A stretch of DNA of 64,000 bases from Pseudarthrobacter sp. NS4 (GTDB lineage Bacteria > Actinomycetota > Actinomycetes > Actinomycetales > Micrococcaceae). Below the pieces are notes generated by a model. That model saw only the letters and a program-made list of their open reading frames with translations, searched no databases and had not been told where the DNA came from. Location of the stretch: assembly GCF_024758005.1 (NCBI RefSeq), contig NZ_CP103288.1:186001-250000 (forward strand), read 5' to 3'. The position numbers and the translations under genes are program-made. Below, in pieces: positions 34,544 to 43,418 of the stretch (its first letter is position 1; each line of letters opens with the position of its first letter).

Positions 34544-35137
34544 TTAGTCCAGTGCGTAGACCTGCCCCGTTTGGATGCCTTCTACGGATTTGACGTAGGC
34601 ACGGCCGACGGTGTCAGCGGGCACCTGCGAGAAGCCGGGGAAGTACTCGTGGTATCCAGTGGCTTCGGCGAGCACGGAAGGGCTTACGGCGTTGATGCGG
34701 ATCCGCCGTGGAAGTTCCGCTGCGGCTGCCATGACAAAGGATTCCAGGGCCCCGTTGGCCAGTGAGGCGGCCACGCCTGTGAGGATGGGTTCGCGGGCAA
34801 GCACCCCGGTTGTCAGGGTGAAGGAGCCGCCGTCTGTGATATGGCTGAGCCCGATCTGCACCAGGTTGACCTGCCCGAGGACCTTGTCCTCAAAACCTGC
34901 CCTGAAGTCCTTATCCGTAAGGTCGGCCAGCGGCTTGAAGGGGACAGTTCCGGTACAGGAGATGACCGCATCCACCGTGCCGATCTCGTCGAACATCCGT
35001 TGGATGGAGTCCGGCTCGGTCAGGTCCACGGCCACGTTGCCGGAGCGGGATGCCTCGATCACTTCGTGGCGGTCTTTCAGTGCCGAGGCTGCCGCGGAAC
35101 CGAGCAGGCCGTTCGCTCCCACAATTAAAATTTTCAT
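34544..35137 (-). CDS. Short-chain dehydrogenase-like protein, atypical
   Basis: The 197-residue protein starts ILIVGANGLLGSAAASALKD (GxxGxxG cofactor site), has VDLTEPDSI, VISCTGTVPFKPLADLTDKD, and RIRINAVSPSVLAEATGYHE, but lacks the catalytic YxxxK motif where it should be (TGVAASLANGALESF). It is shorter than classical SDRs. It may be a reductase with altered chemistry or a redox-sensing protein. It follows the GntR gene by seven bases. Confidence 0.75.
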   Translation of the reverse strand: MKILIVGANGLLGSAAASALKDRHEVIEASRSGNVAVDLTEPDSIQRMFDEIGTVDAVISCTGTVPFKPLADLTDKDFRAGFEDKVLGQVNLVQIGLSHITDGGSFTLTTGVLAREPILTGVAASLANGALESFVMAAAAELPRRIRINAVSPSVLAEATGYHEYFPGFSQVPADTVGRAYVKSVEGIQTGQVYALD

Positions 35138-35144
35138 ACTCTTC

Positions 35145-35861
35145 TTACCCCTTCTTTGACGGTGCAGTGTCAAGCAGCGGGATAAGCTCCTCAGCACTGC
35201 GCACCGTGTGCTCTGTGAAGGCCTTTTTGATGACCTCCAGGTCCTTGGTCCGGATGGCGTCCACGAGTTTTTCGTGGACGCGGTGGGCACGTACCGGGTC
35301 GGCCCGCGCGGCCTGGTCCTGGGCGAGGATGATGGTCAGGTGAGCTTCGGTGACCGGCCAAAGGCGCAGCAGGAGTGCGTTCTCCGAGGCAGCCCACAGC
35401 TTACGGTGAAAGGCCAGATGGCTTTCGTGCCGGATAACAGGGTCCGGGTCCATCTCGACCTGACTGTATTCGGCCCAGCTTTCCTCCACCATGCGCATCC
35501 GGCGACCGGAGGCATCCTCGATAATGGCGCTGACTGCGAGCATGTCCAGGGCCATGCGTGTGTTGGCGAGGTCCATGATGGCCGCTGCGTCCAGGGTGGC
35601 CACGCGAAGGCCGCGGTAGGGTTCCTGGACAAGCAGGCCCTCCTGCGCCATCTGGTTCAACGCCTCGCGGACCGTGGGACGGCTGACGTTCAGCCATTCG
35701 GAGAGCTGCACCTCGGTGAGTTTCTCGCCAGGCTTGATCGTGCCGAGTACAACAGCGCGGCGGATTTCGTTAATCACGCCGTCCCTGCGCGACACCGAAG
35801 CCACCGGGGACATCCGTAGTGGCAGTGCCACCGGATCTGATGACAGGTGCGTTTCCGCCAT
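35145..35861 (-). CDS. GntR/FadR-family transcriptional regulator
   Basis: The 238-residue protein has a winged helix-turn-helix (GVINEIRRAVVLGTIKPGEK, then LSEWLNVSRPTVREALNQMA) and an FCD domain (ANTRMALDMLAVSAIIED, HLAFHRKLWAASEN, RVHEKLVDAIRTKDLEV). The ATG at 35861 has GGGGAAG nearby; the TTG at 35912 lies inside the predicted operator and is unlikely. Its operator recurs at the hydroxyproline-type ABC operon and at the AGCS gene, so it is the likely regulator of both. Confidence 0.87.
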   Translation of the reverse strand: MAETHLSSDPVALPLRMSPVASVSRRDGVINEIRRAVVLGTIKPGEKLTEVQLSEWLNVSRPTVREALNQMAQEGLLVQEPYRGLRVATLDAAAIMDLANTRMALDMLAVSAIIEDASGRRMRMVEESWAEYSQVEMDPDPVIRHESHLAFHRKLWAASENALLLRLWPVTEAHLTIILAQDQAARADPVRAHRVHEKLVDAIRTKDLEVIKKAFTEHTVRSAEELIPLLDTAPSKKG

Positions 35862-35900
35862 GGGCTTCCCCAATGCTAAAAGTCGGCTCTGCAATTGCAG

Positions 35901-35913
35901 ATTGTCAGACAAG
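35901..35913. promoter_or_regulatory. GntR/FadR operator before its own gene
   Basis: ATTGT-CAG-ACAAG repeats the arms seen at 34257 and 41348 with one mismatched outer base. It lies 40-52 bases upstream of the chosen start. Confidence 0.55.
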
Positions 35914-35951
35914 ACTACCGGCTTCGGGTCCGCACGTAAATGACACAGCGG

Positions 35952-36197
35952 CTAGCGGGTCAGCTCTTCAAATTTTCCAGCCGCGGACCTGGTCCGGCCC
36001 GGAAGCCACAGGGCGGGAACGCCGCTGTTCGCCGGCATGACGCTCCCTTCGCTAATGTACCGCGCCGCGGAAGGGGCTTCGCCCAATTCACGCTGCGCGG
36101 GGAACCACCACCCGCTTTCCGGGCAGTGTTCCCCGGTGCGGACAGCAAGGGTGTCGGTTCTGGCGGCGGCGAGATAAGCGGGTCGGCGTCGTTTCAT
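35952..36197 (-). CDS. Small conserved hypothetical protein (81 aa)
   Basis: The protein has RTGEHCPESGWWFPAQREL, RYISEGSVMPANSGVPALWL and a charged tail. This resembles short actinobacterial proteins with a CPxSGxW motif and a Pro-Ala 'PA' segment; their function is not known. The start at 36197 is supported by AGGAG five bases upstream; a start 33 bases earlier lacks one. It stands alone between the GntR gene and the divergent dehydrogenase. Confidence 0.65.
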   Translation of the reverse strand: MKRRRPAYLAAARTDTLAVRTGEHCPESGWWFPAQRELGEAPSAARYISEGSVMPANSGVPALWLPGRTRSAAGKFEELTR

Positions 36198-36391
36198 CTG
36201 TTCTCCTGAAAAGGGCTGCTGTTGGCTCAAACGCTATTCGCGCCTCTTGCGCCTCAATCCATGTACATATGTCGATAAACCCGCCAATCGGACTCCAAAT
36301 GTAAGCCTAGGTCACCTGCGCGGCCCCGTTAGCGTGGATGGCAAGCCAACGGGCAACCCCCTCATAGATGAAAGCGAGAAGAAGCGTGTCA

Positions 36392-37891
36392 ATGAATCAA
36401 GAACTTCCCGTACTGTCCCACTGGATCGGCGGAGCTGAAACGCCCTCCTCCGGAGAGCGCACCGCGCCCGTCTTCGACCCCGCACGCGGCATCGAAACCA
36501 AACGGGTGGCACTGGCCAACGCCAGTGACATCGAGTCCGCCATCTCCTCGGCGCACAAAGCTTTCCCGGCCTGGCGCGACATGTCCATCACAAAGCGCCA
36601 GCAGATCATCTTCCGCTTCCGGGAACTGCTCAACGAGCGCAAGGGCGAACTCGCCCAGATCATCACCTCCGAGCACGGCAAAGTGGTTTCCGACGCGCTG
36701 GGCGAAATCACCCGCGGCCAGGAGGTCGTGGAACTGGCTACCGGCTTCCCGCACCTGATTAAGGGCGAACACTCCGAGAACGTCTCCACCGGCGTGGACG
36801 TGTACTCCACCAAATCACCGCTGGGCGTTGTCGGAATCATCAGCCCGTTCAACTTCCCGGCGATGGTGCCGCTGTGGTTCCTCCCGATCGCCATCGCCGC
36901 CGGCAACACCGTCGTGCTCAAGCCCAGCGAAAAGGACCCGACAGCTGCCAACTGGCTCGCTGAACTGTTCACTGAAGCCGGCCTGCCGGACGGTGTCTTC
37001 AACGTGCTGCACGGCGACAAGGAAGCCGTCGATGGCCTGCTGGAACACAAGGACGTCAAGGCCATCTCCTTCGTTGGCTCTACGCCGATCGCCCAGTACA
37101 TCTATGAGACCGCGGCCCGGAACGGCAAGCGCGTCCAGGCTCTCGGCGGGGCAAAGAACCACATGCTGGTCCTGCCCGACGCCGACCTCGAGCTGACCGC
37201 CGACGCCGCCATCAATTCCGGCTTCGGTTCCGCCGGTGAGCGCTGCATGGCCATCAGCGTCATCGTGGCCGTCGAGCCGGTCGCCGACGAGCTCATCGAA
37301 AAGATCACCTCCCGCATGTCCACCCTGAAGATCGGCGACGGCCGCCGCAACTGCGACATGGGCCCGCTGGTCACCAGGCAGCACCGCGACAAGGTCGCCT
37401 CCTACATCGATGTCGCCCTCGAAGACGGCGCCAACGTGGTCGTGGACGGCCGCGGCATCAACGTGGACGGCGACGAGAACGGGTTCTGGCTGGGCCCCAC
37501 CCTGATCGACGATGTTCCGGTCACTTCCCGCGTCTACACCGAAGAGATCTTCGGCCCGGTCCTGTCCGTGGTCCGCGTCCGCAGCTACGAAGAAGGCCTG
37601 GACCTGATCAACTCCGGCGCGTTCGGCAACGGCACCGCGATATTCACCAACGACGGCGGAGCGGCTCGCCGCTTCCAGAACGAGGTCGAAGTGGGCATGG
37701 TGGGCATCAACGTGCCCATCCCGGTCCCGGTCGCGTACTACTCCTTCGGCGGCTTCAAAGACTCGATCTTCGGCAGCTCCAAGGCCTACGGCCTCCAGGG
37801 TTTCCAGTTCTTCACCCGCGAAAAGGCCATCACCTCCCGCTGGCTCGACCCCAGCCACGGCGGCATCAACCTGGGCTTCCCCCAGAACTAG
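36392..37891 (+). CDS. mmsA: CoA-acylating methylmalonate/malonate-semialdehyde dehydrogenase
   Basis: The 499-residue protein is the MmsA type of ALDH: WIGGAETPSSGERTAPVFDP, AQIITSEHGKVVSDALGE, GIISPFNFPAMVPLWFLPIA, the Cys motif GSAGERCMAIS and IPVPVAYYSFGGFKDS. The HGK and GERCM signatures mark CoA-dependent members, which turn malonate or methylmalonate semialdehyde into acetyl- or propionyl-CoA. With the omega-aminotransferase across the PucR gene it makes a beta-alanine-type route. The ATG at 36392 is preferred; GTG 36386 and ATG 36368 are alternatives. Confidence 0.92.
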   Translation: MNQELPVLSHWIGGAETPSSGERTAPVFDPARGIETKRVALANASDIESAISSAHKAFPAWRDMSITKRQQIIFRFRELLNERKGELAQIITSEHGKVVSDALGEITRGQEVVELATGFPHLIKGEHSENVSTGVDVYSTKSPLGVVGIISPFNFPAMVPLWFLPIAIAAGNTVVLKPSEKDPTAANWLAELFTEAGLPDGVFNVLHGDKEAVDGLLEHKDVKAISFVGSTPIAQYIYETAARNGKRVQALGGAKNHMLVLPDADLELTADAAINSGFGSAGERCMAISVIVAVEPVADELIEKITSRMSTLKIGDGRRNCDMGPLVTRQHRDKVASYIDVALEDGANVVVDGRGINVDGDENGFWLGPTLIDDVPVTSRVYTEEIFGPVLSVVRVRSYEEGLDLINSGAFGNGTAIFTNDGGAARRFQNEVEVGMVGINVPIPVPVAYYSFGGFKDSIFGSSKAYGLQGFQFFTREKAITSRWLDPSHGGINLGFPQN

Positions 37892-37902
37892 AGGGGAAAA
37901 GA

Positions 37903-37969
37903 TGTCAGGGACCCGGCACTGGTCCCCTGACAACAGGGCCTTCGGCGCAAACCTCGCGCCGGAGGCCCT
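37903..37969 (+). terminator. Two hairpins between convergent mmsA and PucR genes
   Basis: Stem TGTCAGGGACC pairs with GGTCCCCTGACA (37921-37932). A second stem AGGGCCTTCGGCGC (37935-37948) pairs with 37956-37969 with one wobble. They probably form a bidirectional terminator. Confidence 0.65.
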
Positions 37970-37980
37970 CCTGCTTAACG

Positions 37981-39567
37981 TCAGCGGGAACTTACGTCCT
38001 TTTCCAGGAACTGCACAGCTGCGAACAGCTCCAGCCGGTCACGCATCCCGTCCAGGTTCAGCCCCAGGATCCGCCCGACGGCGTCAATCCGGTTCCGGAG
38101 CGTATGCCGGTGCACCCCCAGGCGCCGGGCAGTCTTGTCCCACACGCAGTCATTGGCGAACCATTCGCGGACCGTTTCAAGCAGCTGAGTGTGCTCAGCC
38201 GCGTCGCGGGCGATCAGCGGCTGCAGTAAACCACGGGCCACAGGGCCGGCCTCTTCCTCCCGCAGGAGGCCCAGCATGCCGCCTTCGGACAACTCGGAAA
38301 AATTGACCAGCGCCCGGCCAAGCTCTGCGGCACGCCGGGCGGCACGGGTAGCTTCTTCGAGCGCAGCGGGCAGCGCCTCCATGACCGTTTCTCCGGAGAC
38401 ACCGGCCACCGCGCCATGGCGCTCCAGCAGTTCCAGGACCCGGCCCTGGTGTGCTTGCCCGGCGAGGATCACGAGCAGCTCACCGCGCAACGCGTAGAAC
38501 ACCGCGCCGCGGTGGTCATCAGCCAGGAGCTCCAACGCCTCGAGCAGGTTAGGCGCCGGGCTTTCCTGCTGTGATGCCGTCACCAGCAGAGGGTCCCGGG
38601 GCAGCTGGCCCCAGACCTGCCGCGCCGTTTTGCCCGCAACGTCAATGCTGCCGGCAAGCAGCTGCTCAAAGACGCCTGCGCGAAGATGGCGGCGGGCGGT
38701 ATCGAGGGTGCGCGCCTGCTCGAGCGCCAAACTGGCCAGACCGATCACGCTGTTGACGATGTCTGCTCTGGCTGGGTCCAGCGGCTCAATGGCACCCAGT
38801 ACCAGGGCGCCGCGGAGACTTCCCTTACGCCCCAAGGTCTGCAGGGTCACCGACTGGCCCTCAATGTGCAGGTGCGAGGCAGAGCGGGTGCCAAGATCCA
38901 GGGCGCTTCGCACCCTTTGGGTCACTTCGCCGGCGATGTCCGAGGGGACCGGCCGGTTCCGCGGCATGCGGACATAATTGCCTGCAGCATCGTACAAAGC
39001 CACCCAGCTGTGCAGCTGACGCTCCAGCTCACCAAGGATCGACGTCAGGCCATCAGGCCGCAGTGCCGCGCGGGACAGTGCCCGCTGCGCCTGTAATGAC
39101 CACTCCGCCCGGGCATGTTCTTCCCTCGCAAGGTAGTCCGCCACCATCCTGATGATGGCGATAAACGGCGTACGGTCCGGGACCTCCAGCAGAGGCAGGC
39201 CCTGGCTTCGGCACGCTTCTTCCAGCCCCTGAGGCAAGGTCCCGTGGATCACCTGCGTCGCAAAGCCCAAACCCACGATGCCGTGATCCACCAGTCTGCG
39301 CACGTACTCCCGATATACCCGTTCGTTGGATACCTCAGATGACGTGCGCCCCCTATTCCCTGACGCCGTAGGCGGCGAGTCAACCGCGAACTGGCTGCCG
39401 TCGGTCAGCAGGAGCTGCCCCCGGTCAAGGAACGGAGTGGGATCCTCAAGATCCGAGCTGTGCACCCAGTTGATGGGCTCTTCAAGACTGGGGGAGCCCA
39501 GATCAGGAACAACGAGCCGGAGCTTGAGCGCCCGGCTGCGGAGGAGAACATTGAGGCTTGGGGGCAT
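37981..39567 (-). CDS. PucR-family transcriptional regulator
   Basis: The 528-residue protein has an N-terminal PucR sensor domain (LRLVVPDLGSPSLEEPINWV, RGQLLLTDG, FATQVIHGTLPQGLEEACRS), a central GGDEF-like CdaR region and a C-terminal PucR helix-turn-helix (TVREWFANDCVWDKTARRLG, VHRHTLRNRIDAVGRILGL). It is divergent from the aminotransferase and convergent with mmsA, so it most likely controls both. Start at the ATG at 39567; an in-frame upstream start at 39669 would overlap the promoter. Confidence 0.9.
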   Translation of the reverse strand: MPPSLNVLLRSRALKLRLVVPDLGSPSLEEPINWVHSSDLEDPTPFLDRGQLLLTDGSQFAVDSPPTASGNRGRTSSEVSNERVYREYVRRLVDHGIVGLGFATQVIHGTLPQGLEEACRSQGLPLLEVPDRTPFIAIIRMVADYLAREEHARAEWSLQAQRALSRAALRPDGLTSILGELERQLHSWVALYDAAGNYVRMPRNRPVPSDIAGEVTQRVRSALDLGTRSASHLHIEGQSVTLQTLGRKGSLRGALVLGAIEPLDPARADIVNSVIGLASLALEQARTLDTARRHLRAGVFEQLLAGSIDVAGKTARQVWGQLPRDPLLVTASQQESPAPNLLEALELLADDHRGAVFYALRGELLVILAGQAHQGRVLELLERHGAVAGVSGETVMEALPAALEEATRAARRAAELGRALVNFSELSEGGMLGLLREEEAGPVARGLLQPLIARDAAEHTQLLETVREWFANDCVWDKTARRLGVHRHTLRNRIDAVGRILGLNLDGMRDRLELFAAVQFLEKDVSSR

Positions 39568-39692
39568 GGCCGGCCTTCCGATGTAAAAACGTCGAGCTCT
39601 ATGGAGCGGATTGTACAAACGTACACCTCTGCCAAGGCCGTTGCGAGCGGATGATGAAGTAACTCCCAATCCACCTACCGAGAGGAACCGTC

Positions 39693-41054
39693 ATGGTCGC
39701 CAGCCCGGCAACCCTGCACGCAGCAGACTTCAACGCCGCAGCCACCAACGCCGCCCTCAGCAACGCCGAGGTCGTTGCCCTGGACCGGGCCAACGTCTTC
39801 CACTCCTGGTCAGCGCAGAAGTCACTGAACCCGATCGCCATCGCCGGCGGTTCAGGCAGCACCGTGTGGGACCACGACGGCAACACCTTCCTGGACTTCT
39901 CCAGCCAGCTGGTCAACACCAACATCGGTCACCAGCACCCTAGGGTCATCGCAGCGATCGCCCGGCAGGCAACCAGCCTGGCCACCGTGGCGCCCGCAGC
40001 CGCCAACCACGTCCGCTCCACGGCCGCCGCCAAAATCCTCTCCCACGCGCCGGCCAACATGGACAAGGTCTTCTTCACCAACGGCGGCGCCGATGCCAAT
40101 GAGAACGCCATCCGCATGGCCCGCCTGCACACTGGCCGCGATAAGGTCATCTCCCGCTACCGCTCCTACCACGGCAACACCGGCTCGGCCATCGCGGCCA
40201 CCGGCGACTGGCGCCGCATCCCCAACGAATACTCCCGCGGCCACATCCACGTCTTCGGCCCCTACCTGTACCGCTCCGAATTCTGGGCGGAAACACCGGA
40301 GCAGGAGACCGAGCGTGCATTGCACCACCTGCGGCGCGTCATCCAGGCCGAAGGACCGCAGTCAGTCGCCGCCATCCTGCTCGAAACCGTCCCGGGCACC
40401 GCCGGGATCCTGGTTCCGACCCCCGGCTACCTCGAAGGCGTCCGGGCGCTGTGCGATGAATACGGCATCGTGATGATCCTTGACGAGGTCATGGCAGGCT
40501 TCGGGCGCACCGGCGACTGGTTCGCCTTCGACGCTTTCAACGTCACCCCGGACCTGATCACCTTCGCCAAGGGCGTGAACTCCGGCTACATCCCGGTCGG
40601 CGGCGTCATCATTTCAGGTGAGATTGCAGCCACCTTTGACGAACGCGTCTTCCCCGGCGGCTTGACCTACTCCGGGCATCCGATCGCGGCTGCCTCTATC
40701 GTCGCCTCCATCGAGGCTTTCGAAGAAGAGGACATCATCGGCAATGCCGCACGCATCGGCAGGGACCACCTCGAGCCGGGTCTGCAGGCGCTTGCTGAAA
40801 AGCACAGTGTCGTTGGCGAAGTCCGCGGCCGCGGCGTCTTCTGGGCACTCGAACTCGTGCAGGACCACGCCACCCGTACGCCTGTCACGGCGGATTACAT
40901 GGGACGCATCAAGGCTGAACTGTTCGGGCGCGGACTGCTGCCGTTCATAGCCGACAACCGCATCCACGTCGTCCCGCCAGCAGTCGTCACCGCCGAAGAA
41001 GTAGCGCAGGCACTGGAGATCTACGACCAGGCCCTGACCGCCACCAGCATCTAG
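39693..41054 (+). CDS. Class III omega-aminotransferase
   Basis: The 453-residue PLP enzyme has GSTVWDHDGNTFLDFSSQLV, VFFTNGGADANENAIRMARL, SRYRSYHGNTGSAIAATGDW, LDEVMAGFGRTGDWFAFDAF, the PLP Lys in TFAKGVNSGYIPVGGVIIS and FPGGLTYSGHPIAAASIVAS. It resembles beta-alanine/taurine-pyruvate aminotransferases. The expected product, malonate semialdehyde or a similar omega-oxo acid, would be the substrate of the MmsA-type dehydrogenase nearby. The exact amine is not predictable. Confidence 0.9.
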   Translation: MVASPATLHAADFNAAATNAALSNAEVVALDRANVFHSWSAQKSLNPIAIAGGSGSTVWDHDGNTFLDFSSQLVNTNIGHQHPRVIAAIARQATSLATVAPAAANHVRSTAAAKILSHAPANMDKVFFTNGGADANENAIRMARLHTGRDKVISRYRSYHGNTGSAIAATGDWRRIPNEYSRGHIHVFGPYLYRSEFWAETPEQETERALHHLRRVIQAEGPQSVAAILLETVPGTAGILVPTPGYLEGVRALCDEYGIVMILDEVMAGFGRTGDWFAFDAFNVTPDLITFAKGVNSGYIPVGGVIISGEIAATFDERVFPGGLTYSGHPIAAASIVASIEAFEEEDIIGNAARIGRDHLEPGLQALAEKHSVVGEVRGRGVFWALELVQDHATRTPVTADYMGRIKAELFGRGLLPFIADNRIHVVPPAVVTAEEVAQALEIYDQALTATSI

Positions 41055-41072
41055 GCTCACCGCGGCAAAACT

Positions 41073-41115
41073 GATGAAGCCCCGCCTTGGGCATCAGCGA
41101 AGGCGGGGATTCATC
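41073..41115 (+). terminator. Hairpin terminator after the aminotransferase
   Basis: GATGAAGCCCCGCCTT pairs with AAGGCGGGGATTCATC (41100-41115) with one bulge, across an 11-base loop. Confidence 0.75.
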
Positions 41116-41347
41116 TGTCAGACGTCTCTGATCGCGGAAAGGATCTCAGGGTCCAGCACTGACGCTCGAATGAGGCTCCACTGCGCTGAAGCGCGGCAAT
41201 GACGGCGGCGGTTCCTTCTCTGGCCCCCTGCTGCCTGGCATGCAGGGAGCTATTCGGCCCCGGCAACGACAGCTCGTCAGTCGGGGCCGAGTTATGCAGC
41301 AAGCCACACCTTGACATGTCTCAGGTCACACCCTAGGCTTTTTACTG

Positions 41348-41360
41348 ATTGTCTGACAAT
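41348..41360. promoter_or_regulatory. GntR/FadR-type operator before the AGCS symporter
   Basis: ATTGT-CTG-ACAAT is a perfect palindrome, extended by one pair to GATTG..CAATC. It matches the sites at 34257 and 35901. The flanking 41116-41347 holds no gene I can support. Confidence 0.6.
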
Positions 41361-41510
41361 CTGGCAACAAGCGGATGATGCAGCAGCCAAGCGTTCCGCC
41401 CGCCGGCGTTGCTCTACAAAGGCCTCAAGAAGTGGCCAACAGATCACCATCGCAGGGCATAGAGCTTTGCTCAAGGGACATTGGTGTCTCTTATGCAGAA
41501 GGAGCATCAC

Positions 41511-42980
41511 TTGGAAAACCTCCTCAGCACTATCTACGACTTCATCTGGGACCCGCTCGTCTACGTCACCCTTATTAGCGGGCTGGCTTACACAATTGCG
41601 ACGCGGGCCGTGCAGGTGCGGCACCTCAAGGGAATGGTCAAGTGCCTCTTCGGGCGCGCCAGTTCAAAGACCGGGACGACGTCTTTCCAGGCATTTGCGA
41701 TGGCTCTGGGCGGACGGGTTGGTGTTGGAAACATCGCCGGCGTTGCAACCGCCATCGCCTTTGGCGGTCCTGGTGCACTGTTTTGGATGATCGCCACTGC
41801 CGCACTTACCGCATCCAGTGCATTCATCGAGGCCACGCTCGGCCAGATCTACAAGGTCAAGTCGGACGGCGAGTACCGAGGCGGTATTCCCTGGTACATC
41901 GAGAAGGGTCTTCGCCTGAAGTGGCTTGCGGTCACTGCCGCTGTCGTGGCCGTCATTTGCTATACCTTCCTGATCCCGGGAGTGCAGTCCTCCACCATCG
42001 TGACCTCGCTGGATACAGCCTTCGGTATTCCAACATGGATCTCGGGCCTGATCCTGGTCGTCCTCACTGCTTTAGTCGTCTTTGGCGGAACCCGGCGCAT
42101 CGCCGCCTTTGCCGAGAAGGCCGTGCCTGCGATGGCCGCCGCCTATGTGCTGCTTGCCCTCGTCGTCCTCGTCATGAATTTTCAGGCCATCCCTGAAGTC
42201 ATCCGGCTGGTACTGGCCTCCGCGTTCGGGGCGGATGCTCTTTACGGCGGCATGATCGGCGCCGCCGTGTCCTGGGGTGTCAGGCGCTCACTGTATTCCA
42301 ACGTCGCAGGTGTGGGAGAAGGCGGCTTTGCCGGCGCAGCGGCTTCGGTTTCCCACCCGGTCAAGCAGGGGCTGGTCCAGTCATTCTCCGTGTACATCGA
42401 CACCGTGCTGGTCTGCACAGCCACCGGCGTGATGATCCTGTCCACCGGCGCGTACAACATACTGCCTGAGGGCCGGGCCCCGATTGTCGAGAACCTCCCG
42501 GGAGTGAAACCAGGTGCAGAGTTTACCCAGGTCGCCGTGGACACGATCTTCCCAGGGATAAACCTCGGCGCCGGCATAGTGGCCGTTGCCATCTTCTTTT
42601 TCGCCTTCACCTCAATACTGTCGTACTTCTACTACGGCGTGACGAACATTGTGTACCTGACAGGCACCTCCCGAGGCGTCCTCGCGCGCATTGTCCAGGC
42701 CGGTGTTCTGCTGTCCGTCTACCTCGGCACTGTCCGCAGCACAGAACTTGCCTGGACACTCGGGGACATCGGTTACGGCCTCATCGCATGGTTCAACATG
42801 ATCGCTATTGCCTTCCTCTGCCCTATCGCCGTGCGTGCACTGCGCGACTATGAACGCCAGAAGAAACTGGGGCTCGACCCCGTTTTTCACCCGGCAACGG
42901 CTGGCATCAAGGGCGCGTCCTTCTGGGAATCCTCAGACGCTCCTGCACCGCCCCAGCAGGACGGCGCAAAGTCGATTTGA
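41511..42980 (+). CDS. AGCS-family sodium/alanine (glycine) symporter
   Basis: The 489-residue protein has about eleven transmembrane helices with AGCS motifs: TTSFQAFAMALGGRVGVGNI, AGVATAIAFGGPGALFWMIA, RRSLYSNVAGVGEGGFAGAA and FFFAFTSILSYFYYGVTNI. A TTG start at 41511 is chosen because AAGGAG lies seven bases upstream; an ATG at 41493 would put that site inside the gene. It likely imports alanine, glycine or a related amino acid with sodium. The operator upstream ties it to the GntR regulator at 35145. Confidence 0.88.
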   Translation: MENLLSTIYDFIWDPLVYVTLISGLAYTIATRAVQVRHLKGMVKCLFGRASSKTGTTSFQAFAMALGGRVGVGNIAGVATAIAFGGPGALFWMIATAALTASSAFIEATLGQIYKVKSDGEYRGGIPWYIEKGLRLKWLAVTAAVVAVICYTFLIPGVQSSTIVTSLDTAFGIPTWISGLILVVLTALVVFGGTRRIAAFAEKAVPAMAAAYVLLALVVLVMNFQAIPEVIRLVLASAFGADALYGGMIGAAVSWGVRRSLYSNVAGVGEGGFAGAAASVSHPVKQGLVQSFSVYIDTVLVCTATGVMILSTGAYNILPEGRAPIVENLPGVKPGAEFTQVAVDTIFPGINLGAGIVAVAIFFFAFTSILSYFYYGVTNIVYLTGTSRGVLARIVQAGVLLSVYLGTVRSTELAWTLGDIGYGLIAWFNMIAIAFLCPIAVRALRDYERQKKLGLDPVFHPATAGIKGASFWESSDAPAPPQQDGAKSI

Positions 42981-43067
42981 AATCGCTGAATCTGCTTCAC
43001 GCACAAGCCGCCGGGGTCCGCGCCCCCGCCTTAGTGGCCGCCAGTCAATACTCCCTGAAAGGACATC

Positions 43068-43418
43068 GTGGAACTGCTGTGGGAAATAGCCGGGTGGACA
43101 GGGGCCGCAGCGATACTCAGCGCCTATCTTGCGGTCTCCATGGGATGGTTGAAGGCAGGCAGGACCTTTCAGACCGCAAACCTCCTCGGCGCTTCTGCCT
43201 TCGTCCTCAACGGCGCCGTCCACCAGGCACGGCCTTCCGTAGCAGCAAATGTCGCCTGGTTCCTCATTTCCGCCATCGCGCTCCTTCGCATGCGTCCCGC
43301 ACGCGCGGCGCCGGTGGTACCAGCTGCCACCCCGCCGACACCTTCCCCGGACACCCATGACACGGCCGGACGACTCACCGGCGCTGGCATTAGCGGAGAA
43401 TGCGTTCATGACCAATGA
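43068..43418 (+). CDS. Small three-helix membrane protein, CBU_0592-like
   Basis: The 116-residue protein has three hydrophobic helices (LLWEIAGWTGAAAILSAYLA, NLLGASAFVLNGAVH, VAWFLISAIALLRM) and a Pro/Ala-rich tail. It starts at GTG with a GAAAGGA site. Proteins like this are uncharacterised. Its end overlaps the PEP-synthase regulator gene by 11 bases, but a functional link is not known. Confidence 0.7.
   Translation: MELLWEIAGWTGAAAILSAYLAVSMGWLKAGRTFQTANLLGASAFVLNGAVHQARPSVAANVAWFLISAIALLRMRPARAAPVVPAATPPTPSPDTHDTAGRLTGAGISGECVHDQ

Noticed and set aside
41111..41317. 68-codon minus-strand frame
   Set aside because: It starts in the AGCS leader, overlaps a terminator stem and shows no conserved features.
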